A stretch of 64,000 nucleotides of DNA from CAZEAC01 sp964510065 (GCA_964510065.1 CAZEAC010000003.1:1-64000); one strand, 5' to 3'; shown: positions 25,003 to 34,016, counted from the first letter of the stretch. Program-made: numbers and translations. The notes: generated by a model from the sequence alone, not told the origin.

Positions 25003-26832
25003 TCAGTTCCAAACAATCTTATCTTTCGGAGTCTCCTCCAGCACAGTGATTACACTATCTATGGCCTGGCGCAGTCCGTTGCTCATACGGCTTGCGCCCT
25101 GTGCGCGGCGGCCATTCATGATCGGAGTTGCCACAAAAAAGCCATCGCTTTTGTGTTTTACTTCTATCGTCACTGGTCCCTGCCACTGCTTGGACTCGTA
25201 ATCGTAAAAATGTTTCCTTTCCACTTTTATTTCTCCTCGAGGCCCGCACTCCAAAGCATCCTGATGCGCCGGGTCTCTATACTCCTTAACTGCAAGTTCA
25301 CGCCTAAACTCCTGAAGCAGCTGCTCCGGAGTCAAATTCGAAGCCCTAAGGTCTTGAACTGCTGACTGCTCACGATTCCCACTCTTGTTATGGAGCCCAG
25401 CCCCCTTTGGGTAGCCTGCCGTTCCAAGGTGTTCCCTATTAAACTCCCGCTCTACAAATCCTATATCAAGGCTTCCGGAGCGGAATAGACCATTTTCGAG
25501 GACCCAAGGTGCTAAGTCAAGCGATGTGGGCACCCCTAGAATGGCGCATCTACTTAAAATCTTTAAGCTTTTGGTAATTGCCTGGATCCTGCTCTGACCT
25601 TTGACAATTACCTTACCTATCAACCCATCGTAATGTAACGGTATCTCGCTACCCTCAGTATAGCCCATCTCGTAGCGTGCTCCCGGCGGTAGCTCAAGCT
25701 TAGTAATAGTGCCCCGTGCGGGAGTGAAACTATTAGCTGGATCTTCGGCGTTGACCCGAAACTCAATAGCATGACCACGGAACTTTATCTGGTCTTGAGT
25801 ATAGGGAAGCTTGGCCCACTGAGCGATCCGAAGCTGCAACCTAACAAGGTCGACCCCTGTTATCTCTTCAGTCACCGGATGCTCAACCTGAATGCGCGTA
25901 TTCATTTCAAGGAAGTAAAACTTCTCCCCCGAAACAAGGAACTCACAGGTACCGAGATTCTTATAGTTAACAGAACGACCGGCGAGGACCGCCGCCGACT
26001 CGATCGCATGGCGAAGCTTCGCCGAAAGGTTCGGGGCGGGCGCTTCCTCGATAAGCTTTTGATGACGTCTCTGAGTCGAACAGTCGCGGGTGCCAAAATG
26101 AATCACTGACCCAAAACCGTCCCCGGCAATCTGAACCTCAACATGACGCGGAAGCTCAATGTACCGCTCAAGAAATATATCGTCGCTGCCAAAGTTCTTA
26201 AGCACCTCGCCCCGGGCGCGCGGAAGGTTCTGCTCTAGATCTTCAAGGGAGCGAACTACCCGCATTCCACGACCGCCGCCCCCCGCAGTTGCTTTTATAA
26301 TCAAAGGGAAGCCGATCTCGCTGGCTTTTGTAAGTAAATCAGCGTCCGAAAGCCCGCCCTCTGTCCCCGGCGCAACGGGAACGCCCGCTTTCAACACAGT
26401 CTTTCGAGCCTCGGTTTTACTACCCATCGCCCGGATACTTTCCGGCGTAGGGCCAATAAATACCAATCCAGCTTCGATTACCCGCGAAGCAAACTCTGCA
26501 TTCTCTGAAAGGAAACCGTAGCCCGGATGCACCGCATCGCAGCTCTCCGCTTTCGCTGCCGCAACTATTTTATCGATTGAGAGATAAGATTCACGGGCTG
26601 GAGCCGGCCCGATCAGTACAACCTTTTCTGCCTTCGACGCAACAAACCCATTTGCGTCTGCCTCAGAGAGCGCAATCACTGATTCAATGCCCTCTTGCTG
26701 GCAAGCGCGCATAATCCGAAGCGCAATCTCACCACGGTTTGCAATCAAAACTCGCTTGATCTTAGTATGAGCTAAATGTCGCCCTCTCAGGGGGCTTGGG
26801 GGTGACAAATTTTTATTTTGAGGGCGCGCCAT
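25003..26832 (-). CDS. accC: biotin carboxylase with a C-terminal extension
   Basis: This 609-residue protein has a complete biotin carboxylase core: KRVLIANRGEIALRIMRA, the glycine-rich ATP loop KATAGGGGRGMR, HVEVQIAGDGFG, and EMNTRIQVEHPVTEEITG with the catalytic Glu and Arg. The family norm for AccC is about 450 residues. Here about 125 more follow, with no MKM biotin-attachment motif, so the biotin carrier must be separate and the extension may bind a partner carboxyltransferase. The ATG overlaps the trxB start on the other strand and has no ribosome site; homology begins near residue 25, so the true start may be a later non-ATG codon such as TTG at 26806-26808. Confidence 0.9.
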   Translation of the reverse strand: MARPQNKNLSPPSPLRGRHLAHTKIKRVLIANRGEIALRIMRACQQEGIESVIALSEADANGFVASKAEKVVLIGPAPARESYLSIDKIVAAAKAESCDAVHPGYGFLSENAEFASRVIEAGLVFIGPTPESIRAMGSKTEARKTVLKAGVPVAPGTEGGLSDADLLTKASEIGFPLIIKATAGGGGRGMRVVRSLEDLEQNLPRARGEVLKNFGSDDIFLERYIELPRHVEVQIAGDGFGSVIHFGTRDCSTQRRHQKLIEEAPAPNLSAKLRHAIESAAVLAGRSVNYKNLGTCEFLVSGEKFYFLEMNTRIQVEHPVTEEITGVDLVRLQLRIAQWAKLPYTQDQIKFRGHAIEFRVNAEDPANSFTPARGTITKLELPPGARYEMGYTEGSEIPLHYDGLIGKVIVKGQSRIQAITKSLKILSRCAILGVPTSLDLAPWVLENGLFRSGSLDIGFVEREFNREHLGTAGYPKGAGLHNKSGNREQSAVQDLRASNLTPEQLLQEFRRELAVKEYRDPAHQDALECGPRGEIKVERKHFYDYESKQWQGPVTIEVKHKSDGFFVATPIMNGRRAQGASRMSNGLRQAIDSVITVLEETPKDKIVWN

Positions 26833-27787
26833 GGTAGCAGGAAATCACCATAAAGTGATAATCGTCGGTTCAGGGCCAGCAGGCTATACTGCTGCCATTT
26901 ATACCTCGCGAGCAAACCTAGCTCCACTCCTTATTCATGGACCGCTCTCGGGCGGACAGCTCACCACGACAACGGATGTCGAAAACTACCCTGGCTTTCC
27001 CGAAGGGGTCATGGGTCCCGATCTTATGCAGCTCATGGAAAAGCAGGCTGCGCGCTTCGGCACACAGCTTAAGCAGGACGTAGTAACAGCGTTAGATGTT
27101 AAAAAGCCACCGTTTAAACTTACTTTGCAAAGTGGCGGTACGCTAACCTGCGATGCTCTGATTGTTGCCACCGGCGCCGCGCCAAAGTTAATTGGAATTC
27201 CAAGCGAAAAGGAGCTCATGGGCTACGGCGTATCCACCTGCGCAACTTGCGATGGAGCCTTCTTTAGAAATAAAATTATCATGGTTGTTGGCGGCGGGGA
27301 TTCTGCCTGCGAAGAGGGAAACTTCCTTACCAAGTTTGGAAGCAAAGTTTTACTCGTTCACAGGCGAGACACCTTGCGCGCGTCAAAGATTATGGCCGAT
27401 AGGATCTTAAGGAACCCGAAAGTAGAGCCTCTTTGGAATAAAGAAGTCATTGAGATTAAGGGAACAAAAAAAGACGGGGTAACTGCCGTTACTCTCCGTG
27501 ATACCCAGACAAAACAGAGCAGTGAAGTGAAGACTGATGCGCTCTTTGTCGCGATCGGCCACTCGCCAAACTCGCAACTCTTAAAGGGACAGGTCGATAT
27601 GGATGAGAATGGCTACATTGTCACCAAGCATCACTCGACGCATTATCAAACGATGACTAATATTGAAGGTGTATTTGCCTGCGGCGATGTGCAGGATCAT
27701 ATTTGGCGTCAAGCGGTTACTGCTGCCGGTTCAGGCTGCATGGCCGCTATTGACGCCGAGAGGTGGTTAGGAACGAAGGGCTTGTAG
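26831..27787 (+). CDS. trxB: thioredoxin reductase
   Basis: This 318-residue FAD/NADPH enzyme reduces thioredoxin. The FAD site is IIVGSGPAGYTAAIY, the redox-active pair is CATCDG, and the NADPH site is VVGGGDSACEEG. The second FAD contact is GVFACGDVQDHIWRQAVTAAGSGC. Length and domain order are normal. GAGG lies eight bases before the ATG. Its start codon overlaps the annotated start of accC on the opposite strand. It converges on atpE, with a terminator hairpin between. Confidence 0.96.
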   Translation: MVAGNHHKVIIVGSGPAGYTAAIYTSRANLAPLLIHGPLSGGQLTTTTDVENYPGFPEGVMGPDLMQLMEKQAARFGTQLKQDVVTALDVKKPPFKLTLQSGGTLTCDALIVATGAAPKLIGIPSEKELMGYGVSTCATCDGAFFRNKIIMVVGGGDSACEEGNFLTKFGSKVLLVHRRDTLRASKIMADRILRNPKVEPLWNKEVIEIKGTKKDGVTAVTLRDTQTKQSSEVKTDALFVAIGHSPNSQLLKGQVDMDENGYIVTKHHSTHYQTMTNIEGVFACGDVQDHIWRQAVTAAGSGCMAAIDAERWLGTKGL

Positions 27788-27795
27788 CCCTTCGT

Positions 27796-27822
27796 AGGCC
27801 ATTACTCTCTTGAGTATGGCCT
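27796..27822. terminator. bidirectional hairpin between trxB and atpE
   Basis: AGGCCATTACTC and GAGTATGGCCT form an 11-bp stem with one bulged base and a 4-base loop. It sits in the 67-base gap between convergent genes. Confidence 0.65.
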
Positions 27823-27854
27823 CTTACTAAGATCCGCCAGTTAGACTTCGTCCG

Positions 27855-28169
27855 TTAGACCTTGCCAGAAAGTCCGATCGCAATAACGAAAGCAAGAATC
27901 ACAAGGGATTCCACAAACGCTAGACCGATAAGCAGCGGAGTAAAGAGCTTGCCCTGCGCCGATGGGTTACGTCCAATAGCATCAAGACCTGAGCTTACTG
28001 CCTTGCCCTGGCCTAGTGTTCCACCAATGGCAGCCAAACCAATCGCTATGCCAGAGCCGATCGCAACAAGTCCGTTTGCACCAGAAGCGCCGCCCTCTGC
28101 AAATGCTGCAAGCGGCAAAAGAAGGGTTGCCGCACCTGAGATTAAACTGTTCTTAATATAGTTTTTCAT
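27855..28169 (-). CDS. atpE: ATP synthase F0 subunit c
   Basis: This 104-residue subunit forms the membrane rotor ring. A signal-like leader (MKNYIKNSLISGAATLLLPLA, ending AFA) precedes the first hairpin helix. The hairpin has GQGKA (Q54) in helix 1, the RNP loop (GRNPSAQG), and the ion-carrying E87 followed by S88 (AFVESLVI) in helix 2. Q, E and S at these positions occur in sodium-binding rings and also in many proton rings, so the coupling ion is open. It follows atpB by 39 bases in the atpI-atpB-atpE order; the F1 genes are elsewhere. Confidence 0.94.
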   Translation of the reverse strand: MKNYIKNSLISGAATLLLPLAAFAEGGASGANGLVAIGSGIAIGLAAIGGTLGQGKAVSSGLDAIGRNPSAQGKLFTPLLIGLAFVESLVILAFVIAIGLSGKV

Positions 28170-28208
28170 TTTCTCTCCTTACACAAAAAATAAATAAATC
28201 AATTTTAA

Positions 28209-28934
28209 TTAATGGTCGTGTTCTTCGTGTCCCTCTTCATGCTGAGTCGCAAGGAGGATGTACACCATCGTCAGAGTCGTAAAGATAAACGCCTGCATAA
28301 AACAGACAAAAGTTCCCAATACATACAAGAAGGCCGGAAGGCCCCATGTTACTAACTCATGAAACTTCTCGACGACAAGATGATCGGCCGCGATATTCCA
28401 ATAAAGACGAAGATTAAGGGTAACCACGCGGAGCGGGAGAGTGAATACCACTTCGAGCACAAACAGAAAAGGCGCAAGCCACCACACAGGTCCCGCAAAG
28501 TGCTTCAGGTACTTAACCAGCCCATGCTCCTTTATGCCGAGGTAGTTAAAGTAGGCAAAAACGACAAGCGGCATTCCCACAGTTACCCAGCTTGAGGTCG
28601 TAGCGGCCGGGACTCCAGGGATAAGTCCAATAAGATTCAACACCAGAAGAAAAAAGAAAATTGTGCCGGTGAAGGGCAGATATTTTCTGCCCTCTTTGCC
28701 AAGGATGCTGTCTTGGTAACGAACAAGCCCCTCAACCATTAAATCGATAACCGAAGTAAGCGACGCACGCTCAGTCGGCACGCATACCGCATCAGCACCA
28801 CCCGCAACAGCGAGGCTCTTTTTAGCCTTTCCCGCGACAAGCACAAACGCACCGCCAACTAGCAGCGCGGTAATTAACTTCTGCTGGTCCGGGTTCTCGG
28901 TCAGGAAATTTAAATAGGTGTAGTGACTAGACAT
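28209..28934 (-). CDS. atpB: ATP synthase F0 subunit a
   Basis: This 241-residue membrane protein has about five helices and the conserved stator segment LNLRLYWNIAADHLVV, where the arginine faces the ion-carrying glutamate of subunit c. An N-terminal helix and a histidine-rich C-terminus (HEEGHEEHDH) are present. It completes the ion channel of F0. It lies between atpI, separated by a 215-base palindrome-bearing gap, and atpE. Confidence 0.93.
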   Translation of the reverse strand: MSSHYTYLNFLTENPDQQKLITALLVGGAFVLVAGKAKKSLAVAGGADAVCVPTERASLTSVIDLMVEGLVRYQDSILGKEGRKYLPFTGTIFFFLLVLNLIGLIPGVPAATTSSWVTVGMPLVVFAYFNYLGIKEHGLVKYLKHFAGPVWWLAPFLFVLEVVFTLPLRVVTLNLRLYWNIAADHLVVEKFHELVTWGLPAFLYVLGTFVCFMQAFIFTTLTMVYILLATQHEEGHEEHDH

Positions 28935-28988
28935 TTAGGCTCTTTATTAGCCCCCCTTTTTTATAAGAATTGCTTTTGGAAAGCAATG

Positions 28989-29141
28989 CTTGGCTCCTGT
29001 TTAAGCAGCCGCTCGCTATGCCTAAACCGGGCGAACAAGCTCCGGGCACTCCGCGGCTCCTGTGTTATTTCGATTTCACACAGGAGCCGTGGAGTATAGG
29101 AGTATACTTACCCCGGACTTGAAGAGCAGACAGGAGCTAAG
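28989..29141. repeat. nested palindrome inside the atp operon
   Basis: An outer pair (CTTGGCTCCTGTTT at 28989-29002 with 29128-29141, two mismatches), a middle pair (CAAGCTCCGGG with CCCCGGACTTG) and an inner pair (ACTCCGCGGCTCCTGTGT at 29048-29065 with 29078-29095, one mismatch) build a long imperfect hairpin of about 150 bp. Inner and outer arms share the word GGCTCCTGT. It separates atpI from atpB. Confidence 0.8.
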
Positions 29142-29149
29142 AAGTTGAG

Positions 29150-29521
29150 CTAGTGGCCACCACGAAGAGAATAAATGAGCGCCGCTGGCACAAAACAGAG
29201 GTAGCCCATCACCACCCACAAAATTATTGCGCTTCCCGCATGCGCGAGGCTCAGAATCATAAGTAGGACTACCGCCGTTTTAGCAATTCCCAATAAAATA
29301 ATTGCGCCGCCTGAAGTTGTCCCACGAAACAATCTTAAAATAACGATCGCGAAAAATTTGAGGTTAAACGCCGAAAAAATCGCGCCGAACATGAACCATT
29401 TCGCAAAAATATTAGCGCCGAAAAAATATTGTCCCACCGCAACCGCAAGACATAGCGCTGCCGCAGTAACAAGATAGGTGTAAAAAAACTTCTGTGAAAC
29501 TTGCTCCAGCTCAGATTTCAT
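29150..29521 (-). CDS. atpI: ATP synthase I-like membrane protein
   Basis: This 123-residue protein has four hydrophobic helices and lies directly upstream of atpB and atpE, the usual place of AtpI. AtpI proteins help c-ring assembly or Mg uptake and are poorly conserved in sequence. The call rests on length, topology and position (ATP_synt_I-type pattern with GAIFSAFNLKFFAIVI). There is no other F0F1 gene upstream before dnaA on the opposite strand. Confidence 0.75.
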   Translation of the reverse strand: MKSELEQVSQKFFYTYLVTAAALCLAVAVGQYFFGANIFAKWFMFGAIFSAFNLKFFAIVILRLFRGTTSGGAIILLGIAKTAVVLLMILSLAHAGSAIILWVVMGYLCFVPAALIYSLRGGH

Positions 29522-29780
29522 GTCTTAGCGCAAAAGCACATTTACGATTGCTAAGTATCTCCTCGTTTAGACTAGCTTATAATCGATTGTGATCAAGCAT
29601 GATGTTCTTTGACGCGAATTTTTACTTTAGGTCGTTTGCACTTAGAAAAAAATAAATGGTGGAAACTTGTGATCTCACTTGGTTTAGTAGCGATTAAAAT
29701 TTTTTTCTGCATTTTTCTTGTAATTGAATTTTCAAATCAATAGATAAAACACTTCACGCGATAGTGATCTTTTTTACATC
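29522..29780. promoter_or_regulatory. divergent control region between atpI and dnaA
   Basis: This 259-base AT-rich gap must hold the promoters of atpI (minus) and dnaA (plus). I find no convincing DnaA box (TTATNCACA) here. A 44-codon frame from a TTG at 29609 to a TAG at 29743, hydrophobic in its second half, is the only coding hint and has no ribosome site. Confidence 0.5.
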
Positions 29781-31358
29781 ATGCAGACCCCTGATAGTTC
29801 AGCTAGCGAAACTCCCTTGACCTTGAACGATACGTCAGTCAAGACAACCGTACATAGTACTGGGGCAACCGGAGTAACAACCGGAATAACCGCCGGAGTA
29901 AAGTTTGATAATGGACGAGAGCAGCTCTCGATAGTTCAGCCATCGGAAGATTCTCAAATTTGGGAGTCGGCAAAAGATTGCCTAAAAGAGTTTCTTGATA
30001 CCCAGCTTTTCAGCGCCTATATCGCCCCGCTTGGCTTTGTTTCGCATTCTGCTGAAACTGGTGAGCTGGTGTTAGCCTCACCAACTCGCTTTCTCTCTAA
30101 TCATCTTGAGCGCAGTCTTTCGGCAAAGGTCTCAAAGATACTACAAGATAGGCTTGATCTTCCGAAACTTAAGCTCCGTTTCGTTGTCGATTCCTCATTA
30201 GCGCAAAATAGTGTTGCAACAGAACCCTACGTGGTCGTAAAGCGTCCTGCTGCAGCGGTGCCAAAGCGCGTAGATGCGCCCGCTGAGGGCTTTTCGGAGG
30301 GGTTTAGAGACGGCGGCTCCGGACGTGATAGCTCCGGTTTAAATCCGCGTTACACTTTCGATAGCTTCGTTGTTGGGCGCTGTAATGAGTTTTGTCATGC
30401 CGCCGCACTTCGCATCGCAGAAAAGCCAGGACTTAGCTACAACCCATTTTTTATTTACGGCGGTGTCGGTCTGGGGAAAACTCATCTCGCGCATGCCATT
30501 GGCAACTCGCTTCGTGGAAGCAATCCGCGCGCCAAAATATTGTATCTCTCCTCCGAGACTTTTACTAATGAACTGATCCTCTCGCTTCGAAGTGATAAGA
30601 TGGATGAGTTCAAGAAGCGATTACGCAATGCCGACTTACTTATAATTGATGATATTCAATTCATGAGTGGTAAAGAACGCACTCAGGAGGAGTTCTTTCA
30701 CACCTTTAATGCGCTCTATAGCGCCAAGAAGCAGATTGTTATCACCTCTGATAAAATGCCGCAGGAGATTCGTGGGCTTGAAGCGCGGTTACATTCGAGA
30801 TTCTCTTGGGGACTTACCGCCGATCTGCAGTCGCCCGATTATGAAACTCGCGTCGCCATCTTGAAGCACAAGGCAGCGCTTGAGTCTCTCCAGCTCCCGG
30901 AAGATGTAGTTACTTTGATATCGGAGAAAATATCTTCGAATGTGCGTGAATTAGAAGGCGCACTGACAAGGCTCTTCGCGGTAAGCAGTCTTCGTAACAC
31001 CGGAATTAGCCTCGAACTAGCAAAAGCAGCTCTTAAGCCTTTTCTTCAGGAACGGGTTTCGCAACTTTCCATTGACGACATAAAAAAAGCGGTGGCTACC
31101 CATTTCTCGATAAAAGTTTCAGACCTTGTTTCAAAGAGGCGAACAAAAAATCTTTCTTTCCCGAGGCATATAGCGATGTATCTCTGTAGAAAACACACTA
31201 GCACATCATATCCTGAAATCGGCAACCAGTTTGGCGGTCGTGATCACTCAAGTGTAATTCATGGTGCCAATGTGATCTCTTTGAAAGTCGCTACTGACGA
31301 TCAGATTCGGGTTCTGGTGGAAAGCGTTGAGCGCCAGCTCGTGGGTACTTTGAACTAA
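29781..31358 (+). CDS. dnaA: chromosomal replication initiator DnaA
   Basis: This 525-residue AAA+ initiator binds DnaA boxes and opens oriC. Domain I lies after an unusually long Thr/Ser-rich N-terminal extension of about 60 residues. The ATPase has Walker A GGVGLGKTHLAHAIG and Walker B LLIIDDIQFMSG. Domain IV carries the DNA-binding signature GGRDHSSVIHGAN. The gene is on the plus strand at the strand-bias switch. It is followed by a 351-base gap with DnaA boxes and then dnaN. Confidence 0.98.
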   Translation: MQTPDSSASETPLTLNDTSVKTTVHSTGATGVTTGITAGVKFDNGREQLSIVQPSEDSQIWESAKDCLKEFLDTQLFSAYIAPLGFVSHSAETGELVLASPTRFLSNHLERSLSAKVSKILQDRLDLPKLKLRFVVDSSLAQNSVATEPYVVVKRPAAAVPKRVDAPAEGFSEGFRDGGSGRDSSGLNPRYTFDSFVVGRCNEFCHAAALRIAEKPGLSYNPFFIYGGVGLGKTHLAHAIGNSLRGSNPRAKILYLSSETFTNELILSLRSDKMDEFKKRLRNADLLIIDDIQFMSGKERTQEEFFHTFNALYSAKKQIVITSDKMPQEIRGLEARLHSRFSWGLTADLQSPDYETRVAILKHKAALESLQLPEDVVTLISEKISSNVRELEGALTRLFAVSSLRNTGISLELAKAALKPFLQERVSQLSIDDIKKAVATHFSIKVSDLVSKRRTKNLSFPRHIAMYLCRKHTSTSYPEIGNQFGGRDHSSVIHGANVISLKVATDDQIRVLVESVERQLVGTLN

Positions 31359-31709
31359 AACATGCTGTGAAGTAAAAACTCTTAGCTCTGGTGATAACAG
31401 GCCTAACTATATAAATTTATATGTTTTTTCCCGGTAAAACCTGTCGAAAACCTATGCAATACCAGTGGAGAAATATTCAAAAAAGAGCTTCTTGTTCGGA
31501 GCTGTTGAAAGCTGTGCAAATCACCGACTCATTATACACAATATATCCACAAAGTATTTGATTAGATTTCGGATAGTTAGATATGTTGTTCACAGAAAAA
31601 TTCAGCCCTAATACTTCTACTATTTTCTTTAATTAGATAGATAGAAAGGTATACTATACGGTCCACATAATTTTAGAGTGCGTAAGAAAAAATTTGATGT
31701 AGTGAATTT
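31359..31709. other. oriC: candidate replication origin (oriC) between dnaA and dnaN
   Basis: The 351-base gap contains one perfect DnaA box TTATACACA (31532-31540) and two 8-of-9 matches, ATATCCACA (31543-31551) and TTGTTCACA (31586-31594), all on the plus strand within 63 bases. An AT-rich block at 31404-31429 with the palindrome ATATAAATTTATAT is a fair unwinding element. Gene orientation flips around here: most genes to the left are minus, most to the right plus, as expected when replication runs outward. Confidence 0.7.
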
Positions 31710-32840
31710 ATGGAAATAACAGTCACAAAAGAAGCACTTAATAGAGCCCTCTCTCTTATGCAGAGTGTCGTGGCAAAAAAGACCACGATGCCAATTCTTT
31801 CCAATGTCTTGCTATCAGCAACTGACGGGTCTGTGAATGTCTCCGCGACAGATTTGGAAATCACAGCCGTGATCCGTTTGGAAGCAAAGGTTAAATCAAA
31901 GGGAAGCACCACGGTGAACGCGAAAGTGTTGGCGGATATCGTACGGGAGCTTCCTGAGGGAGATATCACCTTAAAGCTTACAGAGGGCGAGAGACTTGAA
32001 ATCGTTTGTAAGAAGGCAAAGCTTCGTATGATCGGCATTAGCGCCGAGGAATATCCGTCTCTTCCGGGGGTAGTGCTTGAACCGCGTAGTAAGATTAGTT
32101 CAAAACAGCTTCTTGATATGATCAATAAGACACTTTACGCAGTGTCAGTTGATGAGACCCGATTCAACCTGAATGGCGTCTGTTTTGAAATTTTGAATTC
32201 ATCGAAGGGAAAGAAAGGGGATGCCAGCCTTCAGCTTGTGGCAACTGATGGTCACCGTTTAGCAATGATTACGCGACCAGCGGGTACCTTAGATTTCCAA
32301 GGACGCGCAATTGCTCCGCGAAAGGGATTAGCCGAGATAAAGAAGATTATAAATCCTGAAGAAGATGTCGAAATTGGATTGGATATTCAGGAGGGATTTT
32401 TAGTTGTTGAAAGTAATGATACGAAACTTTCGATGCGCCTTGTAGATGGTGAATTCCCTAATTATGAAGACGTTGTTCCGAAGAAAAAGGGACAAATTAT
32501 AAAAGTAAACTCAGAAGAGCTGGCACAAGCGCTTCGCCGTTCAGCGTTGATGGTGAGTGATCGTGGAAAGTGTGTGAAGCTCGAGTTCGGTAAAAATAAA
32601 TTAAAGATTTCAAGCTCCTCGCCCGAGCTTGGAGACGCCGTCGAGGAGATAGAGTGTCACAATGAAAAGGATGCGCTGAGCGTCGGGTTCAATGCGCTTT
32701 ATTTGCTTGACTTTGTTAGTTCGGTCAGCGAGGCACAATCTGTCGTCCTTGAGTTAAACGGTGAACTTGGGGCGGGGCGTTTTTACGCTGATAAGGATGA
32801 GTCTTATAACGCCATAGTTATGCCGATGAGGCTTAATTAG
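31710..32840 (+). CDS. dnaN: DNA polymerase III beta subunit (sliding clamp)
   Basis: This 376-residue protein opens MEITVTKEALNRALSLMQSVV and shows the three similar clamp domains, including NLNGVCFEI, LVATDGHRLAMI and VDGEFPNYEDV. The C-terminal hydrophobic strand ends MPMRLN, a typical clamp terminus. As a dimer it encircles DNA and tethers polymerase. recF begins at the very next base after its stop. Confidence 0.98.
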   Translation: MEITVTKEALNRALSLMQSVVAKKTTMPILSNVLLSATDGSVNVSATDLEITAVIRLEAKVKSKGSTTVNAKVLADIVRELPEGDITLKLTEGERLEIVCKKAKLRMIGISAEEYPSLPGVVLEPRSKISSKQLLDMINKTLYAVSVDETRFNLNGVCFEILNSSKGKKGDASLQLVATDGHRLAMITRPAGTLDFQGRAIAPRKGLAEIKKIINPEEDVEIGLDIQEGFLVVESNDTKLSMRLVDGEFPNYEDVVPKKKGQIIKVNSEELAQALRRSALMVSDRGKCVKLEFGKNKLKISSSSPELGDAVEEIECHNEKDALSVGFNALYLLDFVSSVSEAQSVVLELNGELGAGRFYADKDESYNAIVMPMRLN

Positions 32841-33938
32841 TTGCGCGTACGAACACTACGTGCCTTCCATTTTAGGAACCTCGAAGACGCGTCCTTTGAA
32901 TTCGATCCCGGTGTCAATGTTTTTGTCGGAGCGAATGCCCAGGGGAAAACAAATCTGGTCGAAGCTCTTCATTTTTTAGCGCAGACAAAATCGTTCCGTA
33001 CCTCTCAGAATAAGGAACTTATTCGCTGGGGTGAAAATTCGATGTCGGTCTTTGCCGATCTTGAGTGTGATCTCATTGACGCCCAGTATGAAATCGGTGT
33101 GGCACTCGAGGATGGCGAGAAATCTCTTTATCTTAACAAAGATAAACTACGTTCGGTAACAGAGTATCTAGGAAAGCTGATAACGGTAAGCTTTTCTCCC
33201 ACTGATATATCACTGGTGAAGGGCCCGCCATCAGGAAGAAGACGATTTATTGATAAGCATCTTGTTGATCTGCTACCAAAGAGTATTCAAAACCTTATCA
33301 ATTACCAGAAAGCCCTCAAACATAAACTTTCGCTCCTTAAATCTGGTAATGCTCACCGAGTTGCTCTGGATCCCTGGAATAGGATTTTGGCGACGGAAGC
33401 TGCAGCAATTTCACGAGCTCGAATCGATTTTATTAAAATGCTTGAGGAGTCAGCGCGAGGAATTTTACATCGTTTTGCTCCCGACGATCCGCCGCTTTGT
33501 TTAGAGCTCGACAGTAATAGTTTTGTTCAAGAACCAGATGTAGAGGAAATTTTTAAAAAGCTCTCGGAGGCGCATGACCGGGAGTGCATGACAAAGAGTG
33601 CGCTTGTCGGGCCGCATCGTGACGACTTACTGATTCTGCTCGGCAAGAAAGACGCGCGCGCCTTCTCGTCGCAGGGCCAGGCTCGAAGCATTGTACTTTC
33701 ACTTGTGATCGCCGTGCTTGAACTAATTGAGAAAACTCGGGGTGAACCACCTATTATTCTGCTCGATGATGTAAACTCTGAGCTTGATTTAGAACGCAGC
33801 CAATCGTTTTTTGAGCTTGTCTTGCAAAGGCGGCGACAGATCTTTGTGACCGGTACTGATGCGAGTGTCGGCCATTTACAGGCCCCGCAAGGCTACTCCA
33901 GCTTCGAGGTAGTAGAGGGGGTTGTCAGGAGAGCATAA
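32841..33938 (+). CDS. recF: DNA repair/replication protein RecF
   Basis: This 365-residue SMC-like ATPase has Walker A GANAQGKTNLVEALHFL near residue 35, the signature SSQGQARSIVLSL and Walker B ILLDDVNSELD. RecF binds gapped DNA and helps load RecA. The start codon is TTG, placed directly after the dnaN stop codon with no spacer, which implies translational coupling. Confidence 0.96.
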   Translation: MRVRTLRAFHFRNLEDASFEFDPGVNVFVGANAQGKTNLVEALHFLAQTKSFRTSQNKELIRWGENSMSVFADLECDLIDAQYEIGVALEDGEKSLYLNKDKLRSVTEYLGKLITVSFSPTDISLVKGPPSGRRRFIDKHLVDLLPKSIQNLINYQKALKHKLSLLKSGNAHRVALDPWNRILATEAAAISRARIDFIKMLEESARGILHRFAPDDPPLCLELDSNSFVQEPDVEEIFKKLSEAHDRECMTKSALVGPHRDDLLILLGKKDARAFSSQGQARSIVLSLVIAVLELIEKTRGEPPIILLDDVNSELDLERSQSFFELVLQRRRQIFVTGTDASVGHLQAPQGYSSFEVVEGVVRRA

Positions 33939-33976
33939 CACATTGATTATATAAGATATTTTTCCAAAAAAAAGGC

Positions 33977-33998
33977 TCATTTGGGCTTTACCAAATGA
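33977..33998 (+). terminator. hairpin behind recF
   Basis: TCATTTGG and CCAAATGA form an 8-bp stem with a 6-base loop, 39 bases after the recF stop. Its right arm overlaps the -35 region of the likely gyrB promoter, so it may also tune gyrB expression. Confidence 0.4.
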
Positions 33999-34016
33999 CC
34001 ATAACTCGCCTATAAT
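33987..34016 (+). promoter_or_regulatory. probable gyrB promoter
   Basis: A perfect TATAAT at 34011-34016 lies 18 bases after TTTACC (33987-33992). It would give gyrB a leader of about 130 bases and independent transcription from dnaN-recF. Confidence 0.5.

Noticed and set aside
24714..25049. 111-codon frame through the R2 repeat
   Set aside because: It is translated repeat sequence and overlaps the end of accC; the palindrome explains it.
29609..29743. 44-codon hydrophobic frame between atpI and dnaA
   Set aside because: TTG start, no ribosome site and AT-driven composition (Ile/Phe/Lys-rich); not strong enough to list as a gene.
31673..32125. 150-codon minus-strand frame opposite dnaN
   Set aside because: Serine-rich shadow of dnaN reading frame.
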